DNA of 9,547 nucleotides from assembly GCA_002719475.1 (NCBI GenBank), contig PBHQ01000013.1:4806-14352 (forward strand), read 5' to 3'. The stretch's first letter is position 1; each line of letters opens with the position of its first letter. Shown here piece after piece: positions 1 through 7,266 of the stretch. Below the pieces are notes generated by a model. That model saw nothing but the letters and a program-made list of their open reading frames with translations, did no database searches and was not told where the DNA came from. Source of the DNA: Methanobacteriota archaeon. Its GTDB lineage: Archaea; Thermoplasmatota; Poseidoniia; Poseidoniales; Poseidoniaceae. The translations under genes and the position numbers were made by a program.

Positions 1-1661
1 GTGTCATTTACCAAAACATTAGTTCCATTGATGGCATAGATCTTGCGCATCAAATCTTTGTCCATGCCATCGAATTCACCAAATTTGTTTCCGACTTCTT
101 TAGCATCCTTATTTCGAATTGTACCATCTCCAAAGTGCCCCTCCCTTAGAGCCTGAATAACTTCGTCAGGAAGTTTCTCAACCTCTACATAGAATCGGTT
201 ATGTCGATTTGGAGACTTACCTTCGAATGAGTGTCCTCGATTACTCGATTCTACGGATTCACGATATACGACAATAGGTGGACTTACCTTGACCTTGATT
301 CCTTGTTCCTCTTCAATTCGGTAAGTAGTAATCTCTAGGTGTACCTCTCCCATCCCAGCCAATAACGCTTCTCCAGTCTCTTGGTTAGTCGTGACCAAGA
401 GGCTAGCATCAGCTTTTGCTAATGCCCGCAAAGCATCGATGAACTTTGGTAAATCTTTCATCGACTGTGGCTCAACAGCAACGGTGACTACTGGTTCTGA
501 ATAGTGTCTAATTGCTTCAAAGGGAGTGAATTCCTTGTCTCTTGAAATTGTTACACCGGCAGCAGCAGAGCGGATACCGGTTAGGGCAGCAATGTTTCCA
601 GCGACGACGGATGGAACAGAGATTCTATCTCCTCCAACCATCATGCTGACTTGCTGAACTCTCTCGGCTTTACTTGCGCCTAGGGCCCAAACGCTCTCTC
701 CTTGATTAATGGCTCCTGAATATATTCGTCCAACTGCAACTTCACCTGCATGCGGATCCATCCAAATTTTTGTAATCATCATGGCTAACTCTCCATTAGG
801 GTCACAATTCAACATTGACTGACCGATCTCAGTATCTATCTCTCCACTCCATATGTTGGGGATACGATACTTCTGAGCCTCGACTGGGCCTGGTAATTTG
901 GTCACAGCCATATCGAGAAGAACCTCGTGAACTGGTGCCTTCTTTGACAACTCCTTCTGCTGCTCATTGTGGCAGTGCTCAAAGATATCAGTGAATGAAA
1001 TTCCAGACTTCTGCATGTATGGTACGGTAATTCCCCAGTTGTGGTAGGCTGAACCGAATGCAACAGTTCCATCTGCAACACTTACCTGCCATTCCTTCTT
1101 TTTCTCTTCAGGAGCGAATTGACGAATTAGTTTGTTTACCTTGGTGATAGTTCCCTTGAAACGTTCCATCATATCTTCTGGAGTTACTTGTAATTCATTG
1201 ATTAAACGATCTACCTTGTTGATGAATAAAACAGGCTTTACCTTTTCCTTAAGGGCTTGACGCACAACGGTTTCAGTCTGTGGCATTGGCCCTTCTACAG
1301 CGCAAGCAAGAATGAAACAACCGTCTACTGCGCGCATGGCACGAGTTACGTCTCCACCAAAATCAACGTGCCCCGGTGTATCGATTAGGTTGATTAGGAA
1401 ATCAACACCCTCTACACCGTGAACCATAGAAGCACTAGCAGCATTGATGGTAATTCCGCGGGCACTCTCTTGCTCGTCGAAATCGAGAACCCTGCTCTTA
1501 CCAGCAAGATCTTCTGACATCATACCTGCTCCTGCAATCAGATTGTCAGACAAAGTTGTCTTCCCGTGATCTATGTGGGCTGCAATACACAAATTCCTGA
1601 TTTGTGGCAGGATATGCATCACTTCAGTAGCTCTCTTGATATTGTCTTCCTTACGGCCCAT
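1..1661 (-). CDS. fusA: Translation elongation factor 2 (aEF-2), 3' end cut by window edge
   Basis: This is the GTPase that drives ribosomal translocation of tRNA and mRNA in the archaeal cytoplasm. It starts at ATG 1661-1659 and stays open to the left edge, giving about 553 residues; full-length archaeal EF-2 is about 730. The G domain is complete: G1 AHIDHGKT (residues 28-35), G2 with RGIT (68-71), G3 DTPGH (94-98) and G4 NKVD (148-151). Domains II and III and the start of domain IV follow. The part of domain IV with the diphthamide histidine, and domain V, lie outside the window. The start [15 protein letters not shown] matches the archaeal family, and a GAGG ribosome-binding core sits exactly 7 nt upstream of the ATG. 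It is the third gene of the rps12-rps7-EF-2 operon, after an 88-bp spacer with a hairpin. No frameshift or missing key residue was seen. Identity is certain from motifs. Confidence 0.97.
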   Translation of the reverse strand, partial: MGRKEDNIKRATEVMHILPQIRNLCIAAHIDHGKTTLSDNLIAGAGMMSEDLAGKSRVLDFDEQESARGITINAASASMVHGVEGVDFLINLIDTPGHVDFGGDVTRAMRAVDGCFILACAVEGPMPQTETVVRQALKEKVKPVLFINKVDRLINELQVTPEDMMERFKGTITKVNKLIRQFAPEEKKKEWQVSVADGTVAFGSAYHNWGITVPYMQKSGISFTDIFEHCHNEQQKELSKKAPVHEVLLDMAVTKLPGPVEAQKYRIPNIWSGEIDTEIGQSMLNCDPNGELAMMITKIWMDPHAGEVAVGRIYSGAINQGESVWALGASKAERVQQVSMMVGGDRISVPSVVAGNIAALTGIRSAAAGVTISRDKEFTPFEAIRHYSEPVVTVAVEPQSMKDLPKFIDALRALAKADASLLVTTNQETGEALLAGMGEVHLEITTYRIEEEQGIKVKVSPPIVVYRESVESSNRGHSFEGKSPNRHNRFYVEVEKLPDEVIQALREGHFGDGTIRNKDAKEVGNKFGEFDGMDKDLMRKIYAINGTNVLVND

Positions 1662-1708
1662 TCAATCGCCTCAGCGGGTCGGCGACCGGACCTCTATTAA
1701 TGAAGGCA

Positions 1709-1729
1709 TCCATACCCTACGGGTATGGA
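1709..1729 (-). repeat. Perfect 9-bp inverted repeat in the rps7-EF-2 spacer
   Basis: The spacer 1662-1749 holds a perfect hairpin: TCCATACCC (1709-1717), loop TAC, GGGTATGGA (1721-1729). On the transcribed minus strand a run of five U lies at its 5' side, overlapping the stem base (1729-1733), between the rps7 stop and the hairpin. The U-run leads rather than follows the stem, so this is not a bacterial-type intrinsic terminator. Archaeal polymerase can pause or stop at U-runs, so partial termination after rps7, mRNA processing, or stabilisation of the EF-2 transcript are all possible. A second, smaller stem (GGTC-GGC-GACC, 1677-1687) lies closer to the EF-2 start. The structure is seen directly; its role is inferred. 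Confidence 0.6.
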
Positions 1730-1749
1730 AAAACAACCAAGGAGGAGTA

Positions 1750-2400
1750 TCAGCGTGCCGAGGCAGCGATTCTTTCAACTTCTTCACGCTTTGCTACAGC
1801 AAAGGAAGTGACATCTCCTTCAGAGGCTTTGACAATCTCATTCACGATACATTGTGTCAAAGTACGCTTGGATTTGTGTGTGCCTGACTGAGCACCCTTG
1901 GCAAGATTACGAAGAGCAATGTCTAGGCGACGCATTGGTGCAGAATCAACAGCCTTTGGCTGGCTAACTGCTCCAAACTTGATTCGGGTGATTTCTTCCA
2001 TTGGAGCTCCATTGCAGATCGCATCCACAAAAGTTTGCAATGGATTGCTACCGCTACGCTCAGATATCTTGTCTAATGCAGTTTCAAAGGCCTTGGAGGC
2101 ACCCATCTTCTTTCCAGTGTATTTTCCAGTACGCATCAGATTGTTGATAAATCGCTCAACAACAGACAACTTGGTTTTACCAAACCAAGAATTAGCGTGC
2201 CTACCGCCACTGTGTGGTGCCCCTACAGTCTTGAGGTTGACATATGGGGCTAGACCAGGGTCTCTGCAGACTACTTCAGATGCATCCCACTTGCCGAATA
2301 CTAGTGTTCCGATACCTGCTATTGGTGTTTCATCAACCTCTGGCTCTGGAGCCTCTACGATTTCCTCAACTGCGTCTTCCACAACTTCTTCATCAGACAT
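1750..2400 (-). CDS. rps7: 30S ribosomal protein uS7 (S7), archaeal type
   Basis: uS7 nucleates the head of the small ribosomal subunit and contacts the E- and P-site tRNAs. The 216-residue product has the archaeal/eukaryotic (RPS5-like) signature: a GRHANSWFGKTKLSVVERF-type segment near residues 67-85, a conserved NPLQTFVDAICNGAP-like helix around 119-133, APMRRLDIALRNL near 154-166, and an ending in AASAR, like the SNR ending of archaeal and eukaryotic homologues. The first 25 or so residues are very acidic (EEVVEDAVEEIVEAPEPEVDE) and precede the usual core; such acidic N-termini also occur in some other archaea. The ATG at 2400 has a GAGG core exactly 7 nt upstream that overlaps the rps12 stop codon. 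Only 9 bp separate the two genes, so they are almost certainly cotranscribed and probably translationally coupled. Confidence 0.97.
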   Translation of the reverse strand: MSDEEVVEDAVEEIVEAPEPEVDETPIAGIGTLVFGKWDASEVVCRDPGLAPYVNLKTVGAPHSGGRHANSWFGKTKLSVVERFINNLMRTGKYTGKKMGASKAFETALDKISERSGSNPLQTFVDAICNGAPMEEITRIKFGAVSQPKAVDSAPMRRLDIALRNLAKGAQSGTHKSKRTLTQCIVNEIVKASEGDVTSFAVAKREEVERIAASAR

Positions 2401-2409
2401 TGTGACACC

Positions 2410-2838
2410 TCAGCGAACAGGCTTCTCCTTTCTTCCTCGGACCATCTCGTCGAGACTTACTCCGTTGACCTTGATTACCTTGTAGCGAACACCAGGAATA
2501 TCTCCGTAAGAACGGCCCATGCGGCCACCGATTCCTTCGACCATGACCTCATCGTGTTCATCGATGAAATTGATAGCACCATCTCCAGGTGCGAATGCGG
2601 TCAACTTATTTCCACTCTTAATCAATGAAATCTTGACAGCCTTACGAATTCCGGAATTAGGTTGTTTCGCCTCAATACCTACTTTTTCGATAACAATACC
2701 GCGGGCTTGAGTAGATCCACGCAGCGGGTCGTGCTTCTCTCTAGACTTGAGCATGCGCTTCTTGTATCGGCGATCAGACCAGCGGAACTTTTGGCGATCT
2801 TTCGCCATCTTCCTAGCTGCGAACAGTCCTCTACCCAT
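2410..2838 (-). CDS. rps12: 30S ribosomal protein uS12 (S12), archaeal type
   Basis: uS12 sits at the decoding centre of the 30S subunit and helps monitor codon-anticodon pairing. The 142-residue product is nearly family-standard: [11 protein letters not shown] at the start, [12 protein letters not shown] near residues 17-28, the KQPNSGIRK loop in the middle, [41 protein letters not shown], and RGRKEKPVR at the very end. The open frame extends upstream to 2955, but those 39 extra residues have no family counterpart. The ATG at 2838 gives the canonical N-terminus and has a GGGG core 7 nt upstream. It is the first gene of the operon and lies head-to-head with a UbiD-family gene. In many archaea nusA and eL30 genes precede rps12; here that block is absent, so the operon starts at uS12. 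Confidence 0.97.
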   Translation of the reverse strand: MGRGLFAARKMAKDRQKFRWSDRRYKKRMLKSREKHDPLRGSTQARGIVIEKVGIEAKQPNSGIRKAVKISLIKSGNKLTAFAPGDGAINFIDEHDEVMVEGIGGRMGRSYGDIPGVRYKVIKVNGVSLDEMVRGRKEKPVR

Positions 2839-2979
2839 GTGCAAACCCCGTTTGAAGCAGGTCGCCGACTTGCCCCCCCTATTTGACCATGACGGAAGGT
2901 AGAGGTTCTTTGCTCCACAGGCCAACGATTCTACGGCGATGCGCGCAATGTTCAATGATGGTTAAACTCTCGGGGGTTC
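2839..2979. promoter_or_regulatory. Divergent intergenic region, rps12 leader and UbiD promoter
   Basis: These 141 bp separate the divergent starts of rps12 (2838, minus) and the UbiD-family gene (2980, plus) and must hold at least the rps12 promoter. No strong archaeal BRE/TATA pair is visible. The best minus-strand candidate is GAGAGTTTAAC at about 2961-2971, which would place transcription start some 25 nt downstream and leave a leader of about 95 nt. The leader contains a G7 run (C on the plus strand, 2873-2879), the near-palindrome GTCGGCGACC (2860-2869) and a small hairpin at 2842-2854. The same AT-rich core read on the plus strand (GTTAAAC) lies too close to the UbiD start to be an ordinary TATA box. 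The promoter assignment is tentative. Confidence 0.4.
2842..2854 (-). promoter_or_regulatory. Small hairpin enclosing the rps12 ribosome-binding site
   Basis: On the transcript the sequence reads CAAAC-GGG-GTTTG, a perfect 5-bp stem with a 3-nt loop that ends 3 nt before the rps12 ATG. The GGGG that would serve as the Shine-Dalgarno core, 7 nt from the start, is made of the loop plus the first stem base. The hairpin could therefore influence initiation on the first cistron of the operon. The stem is short, with two G-C pairs and three A-U pairs, so stability is modest and the regulatory role is only an inference. Confidence 0.35.
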
Positions 2980-4242
2980 ATGGGATTCAGGGAGTTGCTT
3001 GAATATGCTGAGAAAGTACCAACTACAGTTTCCTGTATTCATGGATTTTTGAATACTTCAAAAAGTAAAGGAAATCCGCCTCTGTGGTTTGATTCGATAG
3101 AAGAATCTCCGGGCCATGGAGCTGCACTGAATCTACTCGACCGGCATTCATTATGTAAGTGGTTAAATGTATCCCCCTCGAAGTTGATGGATTTGATGAT
3201 GCAAGCAATGTCCTCCCCTTCCGAACCTCAACAGATTTCTGAATCTCGCGCCTTGGAGAATTCTATGCCAGTCGATCTAACATCCTTACCCATACCTTGG
3301 CACCATCCTGAAGATGCCGGGAGGTATATGTCGGCGAGTATCATAATTGCTGAATACGAGGGTGTGCGTAATCTTTCATTCCACAGACAGTTGGTACTTG
3401 ATTCAAACCGCTTGGCAGCGAGATTGGTGCCTCGGCACTTGAGAACGATGTTGGATACTGCTAGGTCGAAAGGTGATGAGATTAACATAGCCATAGTAAA
3501 TGGAGCCGACCCTTTAGTTCTCTTGGCTGCTGCAATGTCATTCAATGAACCACTAGATGAATTGAGTGTTGCATCGGCTATGCACAGAGCGCTATTTGGT
3601 AGGGAATTAGAGGTCATTAAACTAGAGAATGGGATTACTGTTCCTGCTGATGCAGAATACATCATGCAGGCTCGAATAACTGCGGAGGATGCAGAAGAAG
3701 GACCCTATGTCGATATTACTGGTACAGTTGATGATGTACGTATGGAACCAGTGATAGTGGTTGACAGGATAAATCATGCAAACAATCCAGTCATGCATAT
3801 CTTGATTCCAGGATATGCTGAGCATAGAAACCTGATGGGTCTTCCAAGAGCCCCTACGATAAAATCGGCCGTATCTGAAGTTGTAGAATGCAATGATGTA
3901 TTTCTCAGCGAAGGCGGATGTGGATGGTTATCGGCAGTGGTATCGATAGAACCCAAAAACCCTGATGATGCAACCAATGCGATTCATGCCGCTTTGCAGG
4001 GCCACCCCTCCATGAAACAGGTAATCATCGTCAACAATGACGTCGATATTACTGACCCTGTACGAGTTGAATGGGCAATGATGACTCGCTGGCAACCGGA
4101 CAAAGATACAATCATCCTGAGTGGGCAAAAAGGTTCGTCGCTTGATCCTTCTCGCAATGAAGATGGAACAACCGCCAAAGTAGGATTTGATGCCACTTTG
4201 CCCTTTGGTAAAGAGGGCAAGGAATTCATCAGTGTATTATGA
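2980..4242 (+). CDS. UbiD-family prenylated-FMN decarboxylase, possibly anhydromevalonate phosphate decarboxylase
   Basis: UbiD enzymes catalyse non-oxidative decarboxylation with prenylated FMN supplied by a UbiX-type prenyltransferase, which is not in this window. Family marks in the 420 residues are: an N-terminal FRELLEYAEKV helix; PWHHPEDAGRYMSASIIIAEYEGVRNLSFHRQ (about 106-137), with N131 and R136 at the expected cofactor and catalytic positions; VPADAEYIMQ (221-230); EGPYVDITGT (240-249); VDRINHANNPVMH (261-273); and a C-terminal VDITDPVRVEWAMMTR then SLDPSRNEDG and KVGFDAT. The length is shorter than bacterial UbiD (about 490), in keeping with the archaeal branch. In Archaea the best-known role is decarboxylation of trans-anhydromevalonate 5-phosphate to isopentenyl phosphate in the archaeal mevalonate pathway; that assignment is inferred, and another aromatic or quinone substrate is possible. 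The second acidic position of the usual E-x4-E pair is Asp (D245). The ATG at 2980 lacks well-spaced Shine-Dalgarno pairing; a G5 run lies 3 nt upstream. Confidence 0.88.
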   Translation: MGFRELLEYAEKVPTTVSCIHGFLNTSKSKGNPPLWFDSIEESPGHGAALNLLDRHSLCKWLNVSPSKLMDLMMQAMSSPSEPQQISESRALENSMPVDLTSLPIPWHHPEDAGRYMSASIIIAEYEGVRNLSFHRQLVLDSNRLAARLVPRHLRTMLDTARSKGDEINIAIVNGADPLVLLAAAMSFNEPLDELSVASAMHRALFGRELEVIKLENGITVPADAEYIMQARITAEDAEEGPYVDITGTVDDVRMEPVIVVDRINHANNPVMHILIPGYAEHRNLMGLPRAPTIKSAVSEVVECNDVFLSEGGCGWLSAVVSIEPKNPDDATNAIHAALQGHPSMKQVIIVNNDVDITDPVRVEWAMMTRWQPDKDTIILSGQKGSSLDPSRNEDGTTAKVGFDATLPFGKEGKEFISVL

Positions 4243-4287
4243 ACATTTGACCGCAATCGACTTGAGTCATGCTACTGTCCTTCGGGC

Positions 4288-5274
4288 GTGGTAGAAGACA
4301 GCGCGGCTGAATTACAACACCCTCGCCGCAATCTCGCGAATAGATATCGTAGTCAAGCGGAAAAGTTCGTCAAACTGGCACGTAAGGACCCTGAAAGACG
4401 GAATGAAAACATGGCGTGGGCGGAACAGAACGCCCAGCAGGCATTATTGCATGATTTCACTGACGAAAGGAATTGGTTGACTTTAGTACATGTCAAGAGG
4501 AGTAGGGACGATAGAGATGGGATACATCGTTGCTTGGAAGACCTGTTCATAGTCCTAGGGAGGGACCCAGATAGATTACAGGAACTAAACCAAATCGATA
4601 TGCTGACTCATGGACATGGATTGATGAGCGCATCATTGACAGAAGATCCCTTACACGCAGAAGAATGGTGGGAAAGAATGACCTCGAAAGAGGCCATTGA
4701 AGATTTTGCACAAAGATGTAGAAGACTGGATTTTAGAGATCAGAGAGCCAATATCATTTTTGGAAGAAGGATGCAGAAACTACGCGAGAACGGAATGGTT
4801 GATTTATTTCTCGAATTGTCGCAGCATCTTCTAGCCCATCGCCCCTCAAATCACGAACTTTGGCTTGAGATGGGTAGGTTACATGAGCAACGTTCTGAAT
4901 TTGATGATGCGTGGCTGTGTTATGACCATGTACAAATTCTCAGACCTCATTTACTTGAAAGGGACAAGTTACTAGAGCGGTTGACAAAAAGGATGGATGA
5001 TAAAATCAAATGGGCACCTCCTGCAGAAAATATTCGCGATAAGTTTCTTCGCAGGATGGAAGATCTGGCAAAAGTTGTCGGAAAACAAGAATCGTTGGAT
5101 GAGGAAATACCTGATGATGAAATCAATGTTGAGAATCAGGAGCAAGTCAGACTTGAATCTTTACTTGAACTAGGTAATTCGGAAGAGGCGTTCTTCTTAG
5201 CGCGGAGATTGCTCAGTGGTGGTGAAGAATGGGCGCGCGAATATATGGAGAAAGCATCGAAAATGTTCAAGTGA
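4288..5274 (+). CDS. Unrecognised TPR-like helical-repeat protein
   Basis: I do not recognise the family. The 328-residue product is charged, almost wholly alpha-helical in appearance, and has no signal peptide or membrane segment, so it should be cytoplasmic. One clear TPR-like unit spans about residues 190-221 (LWLEMGRLHEQ...EFDDAWLCYDHVQILRP). Weaker helical pairs lie near 41-65 and 285-308 (SLLELGNSEEAFFLARRLL). An acidic linker (DEEIPDDEINVENQE, about 271-285) separates the last pair. TPR proteins usually act as assembly scaffolds; no partner can be named. The start is GTG at 4288, the first usable start after the upstream UbiD stop; the frame is the same as UbiD's and 45 bp separate them. 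No Shine-Dalgarno site is evident. It is probably cotranscribed with the UbiD gene, and its 3' end overlaps the convergent gene by 8 bp. Confidence 0.8.
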   Translation: MVEDSAAELQHPRRNLANRYRSQAEKFVKLARKDPERRNENMAWAEQNAQQALLHDFTDERNWLTLVHVKRSRDDRDGIHRCLEDLFIVLGRDPDRLQELNQIDMLTHGHGLMSASLTEDPLHAEEWWERMTSKEAIEDFAQRCRRLDFRDQRANIIFGRRMQKLRENGMVDLFLELSQHLLAHRPSNHELWLEMGRLHEQRSEFDDAWLCYDHVQILRPHLLERDKLLERLTKRMDDKIKWAPPAENIRDKFLRRMEDLAKVVGKQESLDEEIPDDEINVENQEQVRLESLLELGNSEEAFFLARRLLSGGEEWAREYMEKASKMFK

Positions 5275-6277
5275 TTTTGACCAGTTCCTTCATTCGTATA
5301 CTCCATGGCCCTGGTTCGATTTCTAAGGCAACCGCTGTTTCAGAGGCCAACAAAGGGTCTTGAATCGATTTTGGACCAGATTCCAACCAAGGTATGTCTG
5401 AAACTCTATCCAAAACTACTGCAGCAGATAACAGACTTCTAAGATCTGGTCTTTCATAGCCCGAAAAATCGTCCTCTCGGTCTATGCAATCTTCGAAGAT
5501 TGATTTGAGGTCATCTATTGATACGGCAGGTCCTTGCCCATCTTCAGCAAATGATTGAGCACCGGGTGTTGCAACTTGGACATCAAGAGGTTCTGCATCT
5601 TCATGAATATGATTTGATGCAAGGCCTAAAAATAACGTATTTGCTTGCCATACAAGCGCAGGGAATGAGGATTCATGTGCATGTTTGATAGCATTCCATG
5701 AATTGCGAATTGCACTGAAAATCTGCCCCACACCGGCAAGAATAGCTGCCGCACCCATACGAGACAAGGCCAATGTTTCAGATGCATGGCCTGCAGTGGT
5801 TGAAATCTCTCCATATACTTGCAAGGCCATCAGTGGAGCCTGAGTAGATAGATGGAAAGATGCCTTATTTAGTAGTGATAAATCATGATCCCTACTGGCT
5901 AATGCGACTGAACGTAAACGCGTTTCAGCCCACGTTAGATCACCATCAGCCGCTTCAATATCTCCTTCTAGGAATCTTTGCAAACCTCGTTCCATTTTTG
6001 CCCTACCTTCGAGAGCGAGGTCTCTAGTTTCCTTTTGCGAAGTTAACTCAAGTGCTTGTTGAATAAATTCCATAGGATCTTCTTCTCGATATCTACATTC
6101 TGTGATTTTGAGAATACTCGCTTCTGCTACGCTTAATCTAGATTTCAGGAGTTCTAGTGACTTTTCATCTCCCTCACCTAAAGCTTGTTCTGCAAGAACG
6201 AGTGGTGAATATTCCTGTGTGGCAGCACTGCGCTCGCGAAATGCCTGTAATGCATCAGCAGGAGTATCAAATGTCAT
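5267..6277 (-). CDS. Unrecognised helical-repeat (TPR-like) protein at the end of the exosome operon
   Basis: I do not recognise the family. The 336 residues are mostly amphipathic helix with Ala/Leu-rich pairs typical of TPR-like arrays: about 23-50, 84-128 (ALEGRAKMERGLQRFLEGD then TWAETRLRSVALA), 131-160, 165-198 and 202-222. An acidic low-complexity stretch lies near 225-255, and two further helices close the protein. There are no cysteine clusters, signal peptide or membrane spans. The ATG at 6277 overlaps the stop of the upstream DHH gene in an ATGA, so the two are very probably translationally coupled; there is little other ribosome-binding sequence. It is the last gene of the operon that begins with exosome genes. 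Its stop lies 8 bp inside the convergent plus-strand gene. A scaffold role linked to the DHH nuclease is a guess from position only. Confidence 0.82.
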   Translation of the reverse strand: MTFDTPADALQAFRERSAATQEYSPLVLAEQALGEGDEKSLELLKSRLSVAEASILKITECRYREEDPMEFIQQALELTSQKETRDLALEGRAKMERGLQRFLEGDIEAADGDLTWAETRLRSVALASRDHDLSLLNKASFHLSTQAPLMALQVYGEISTTAGHASETLALSRMGAAAILAGVGQIFSAIRNSWNAIKHAHESSFPALVWQANTLFLGLASNHIHEDAEPLDVQVATPGAQSFAEDGQGPAVSIDDLKSIFEDCIDREDDFSGYERPDLRSLLSAAVVLDRVSDIPWLESGPKSIQDPLLASETAVALEIEPGPWSIRMKELVKIT

Positions 6278-7266
6278 CGTCGTACCGTCCCACTGAGAAG
6301 ATGAATGAATGCTGACTCAGCAGCAATTGTATCGATACTACTTGTCCAACCAGCGGCTCCATCATGCCCTCCTCCCTCTCCGCCATGGCTAATTGACAGT
6401 TGTTCCATCATCTTTCCAAGTCGCAAGCCATCCAATACTGAAGAACGGTTTGCTCTGACAGTCATTCTAGTAACGCCATCTCTTCTGCGTAGTACCATGG
6501 CAACATCTGCTCCAGCAGACATCAAAGCCCTACAGACTACACTTTCCTGAGTTCCAGCTGTTGATTTGAGTAGCCACCAAGGCCCGGCATCCATCCCAAC
6601 AGTTCTCGACAAAGATTTGGCAATCGCTCCCTTGTCCGAACGTGTAAGGTCGTCTTGTTCAAGTTCCTCAATGAAAGCAGCATAATCAAGAGTGCCTTCT
6701 GCAATTAGTTTGCAAGCACTTTCAAATGAACTTAAATCAGCATGCTTGAATCTACCTGTATCAGTAATTAATCCAGCCAAAAGTAATGAAACGACCTCAT
6801 TACTCATACTGCTTAAGTGAAATTCATGGAGGTAATCATGAATTATCTGTGTTGTAGAAGAAACATCCCAAGTAACATTCAGTCCACCTTCCCCTGCATC
6901 CCAATCATTAGTTGAATGATGATCAATGATGCATAGTGGAACATCTTTTGGTAATTCCAATCCAACTTGATCAGGTGCTGCGGCATCTACGACAACTATC
7001 CCTGACAGGGACTTTGGCCAACGGGGAACATCTGCATCCAAGCGCATGAAGGGGGCAGAGAATTTCTCAACCATTCTTGATGATAAACGACTCAAATGAA
7101 CTCCACAAGCCATTGCAGAAGAGCAAGATGCAGCTAAAGCGATTGCCGAACCAACCGTATCCATGTCTCCATTCTTATGCGTCAATACTGCGATTGCACC
7201 CCTATTTGCCGCTTCATCAATCCAATCTGCAAGATTCTGCAATTGGGACTCTTGTTCGGAACTCAC
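6274..7266 (-). CDS. DHH/DHHA1-family phosphoesterase (NrnA-like)
   Basis: DHH-DHHA1 proteins are metal-dependent phosphoesterases, commonly acting on short oligonucleotides (nanoRNase) or cyclic dinucleotides. The 330-residue product shows every signature: motif I HKNGDMD (30-36), motif II VVVDAAAPD with D94, motif III IIDHHSTND with D115-H116-H117, motif IV GLITDTGRF with D169, and a C-terminal DHHA1 GGEGGGHDGAAG (295-306). All metal ligands appear intact, so it should be active. The length fits NrnA-like proteins rather than the longer RecJ exonucleases, and there is no membrane or CBS domain. The start is GTG at 7266, overlapping the prefoldin stop (GTGA), with a GAGG core exactly 7 nt upstream. 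Placement behind exosome genes suggests RNA degradation, perhaps cleaning up short products, but the substrate cannot be read from sequence. Confidence 0.93.
   Translation of the reverse strand: MSSEQESQLQNLADWIDEAANRGAIAVLTHKNGDMDTVGSAIALAASCSSAMACGVHLSRLSSRMVEKFSAPFMRLDADVPRWPKSLSGIVVVDAAAPDQVGLELPKDVPLCIIDHHSTNDWDAGEGGLNVTWDVSSTTQIIHDYLHEFHLSSMSNEVVSLLLAGLITDTGRFKHADLSSFESACKLIAEGTLDYAAFIEELEQDDLTRSDKGAIAKSLSRTVGMDAGPWWLLKSTAGTQESVVCRALMSAGADVAMVLRRRDGVTRMTVRANRSSVLDGLRLGKMMEQLSISHGGEGGGHDGAAGWTSSIDTIAAESAFIHLLSGTVRR

Noticed and set aside
1709..1729. Hairpin considered as a bacterial-type intrinsic terminator
   Set aside because: On the minus strand the U-run precedes the stem instead of following it, and on the plus strand no gene ends nearby. 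It is kept as a structural element of unknown role.
1898..2485. 195-residue open frame on the plus strand opposite rps7
   Set aside because: It is antisense to rps7 and the end of rps12, both certain genes. The translation is Ser/Thr/Pro-rich with no recognisable domain, as expected of a shadow frame.
2839..2955. 39-residue N-terminal extension of uS12 from the upstream ATG at 2955
   Set aside because: The extra residues have no counterpart in the family, while ATG 2838 gives the exact canonical [10 protein letters not shown] start with a ribosome-binding core 7 nt upstream. The region is better read as leader.
3228..3665. 145-residue open frame on the minus strand inside the UbiD gene
   Set aside because: It is fully antisense to a gene with clear family motifs along the same stretch, has no recognisable domain, and lies away from any promoter-like space.
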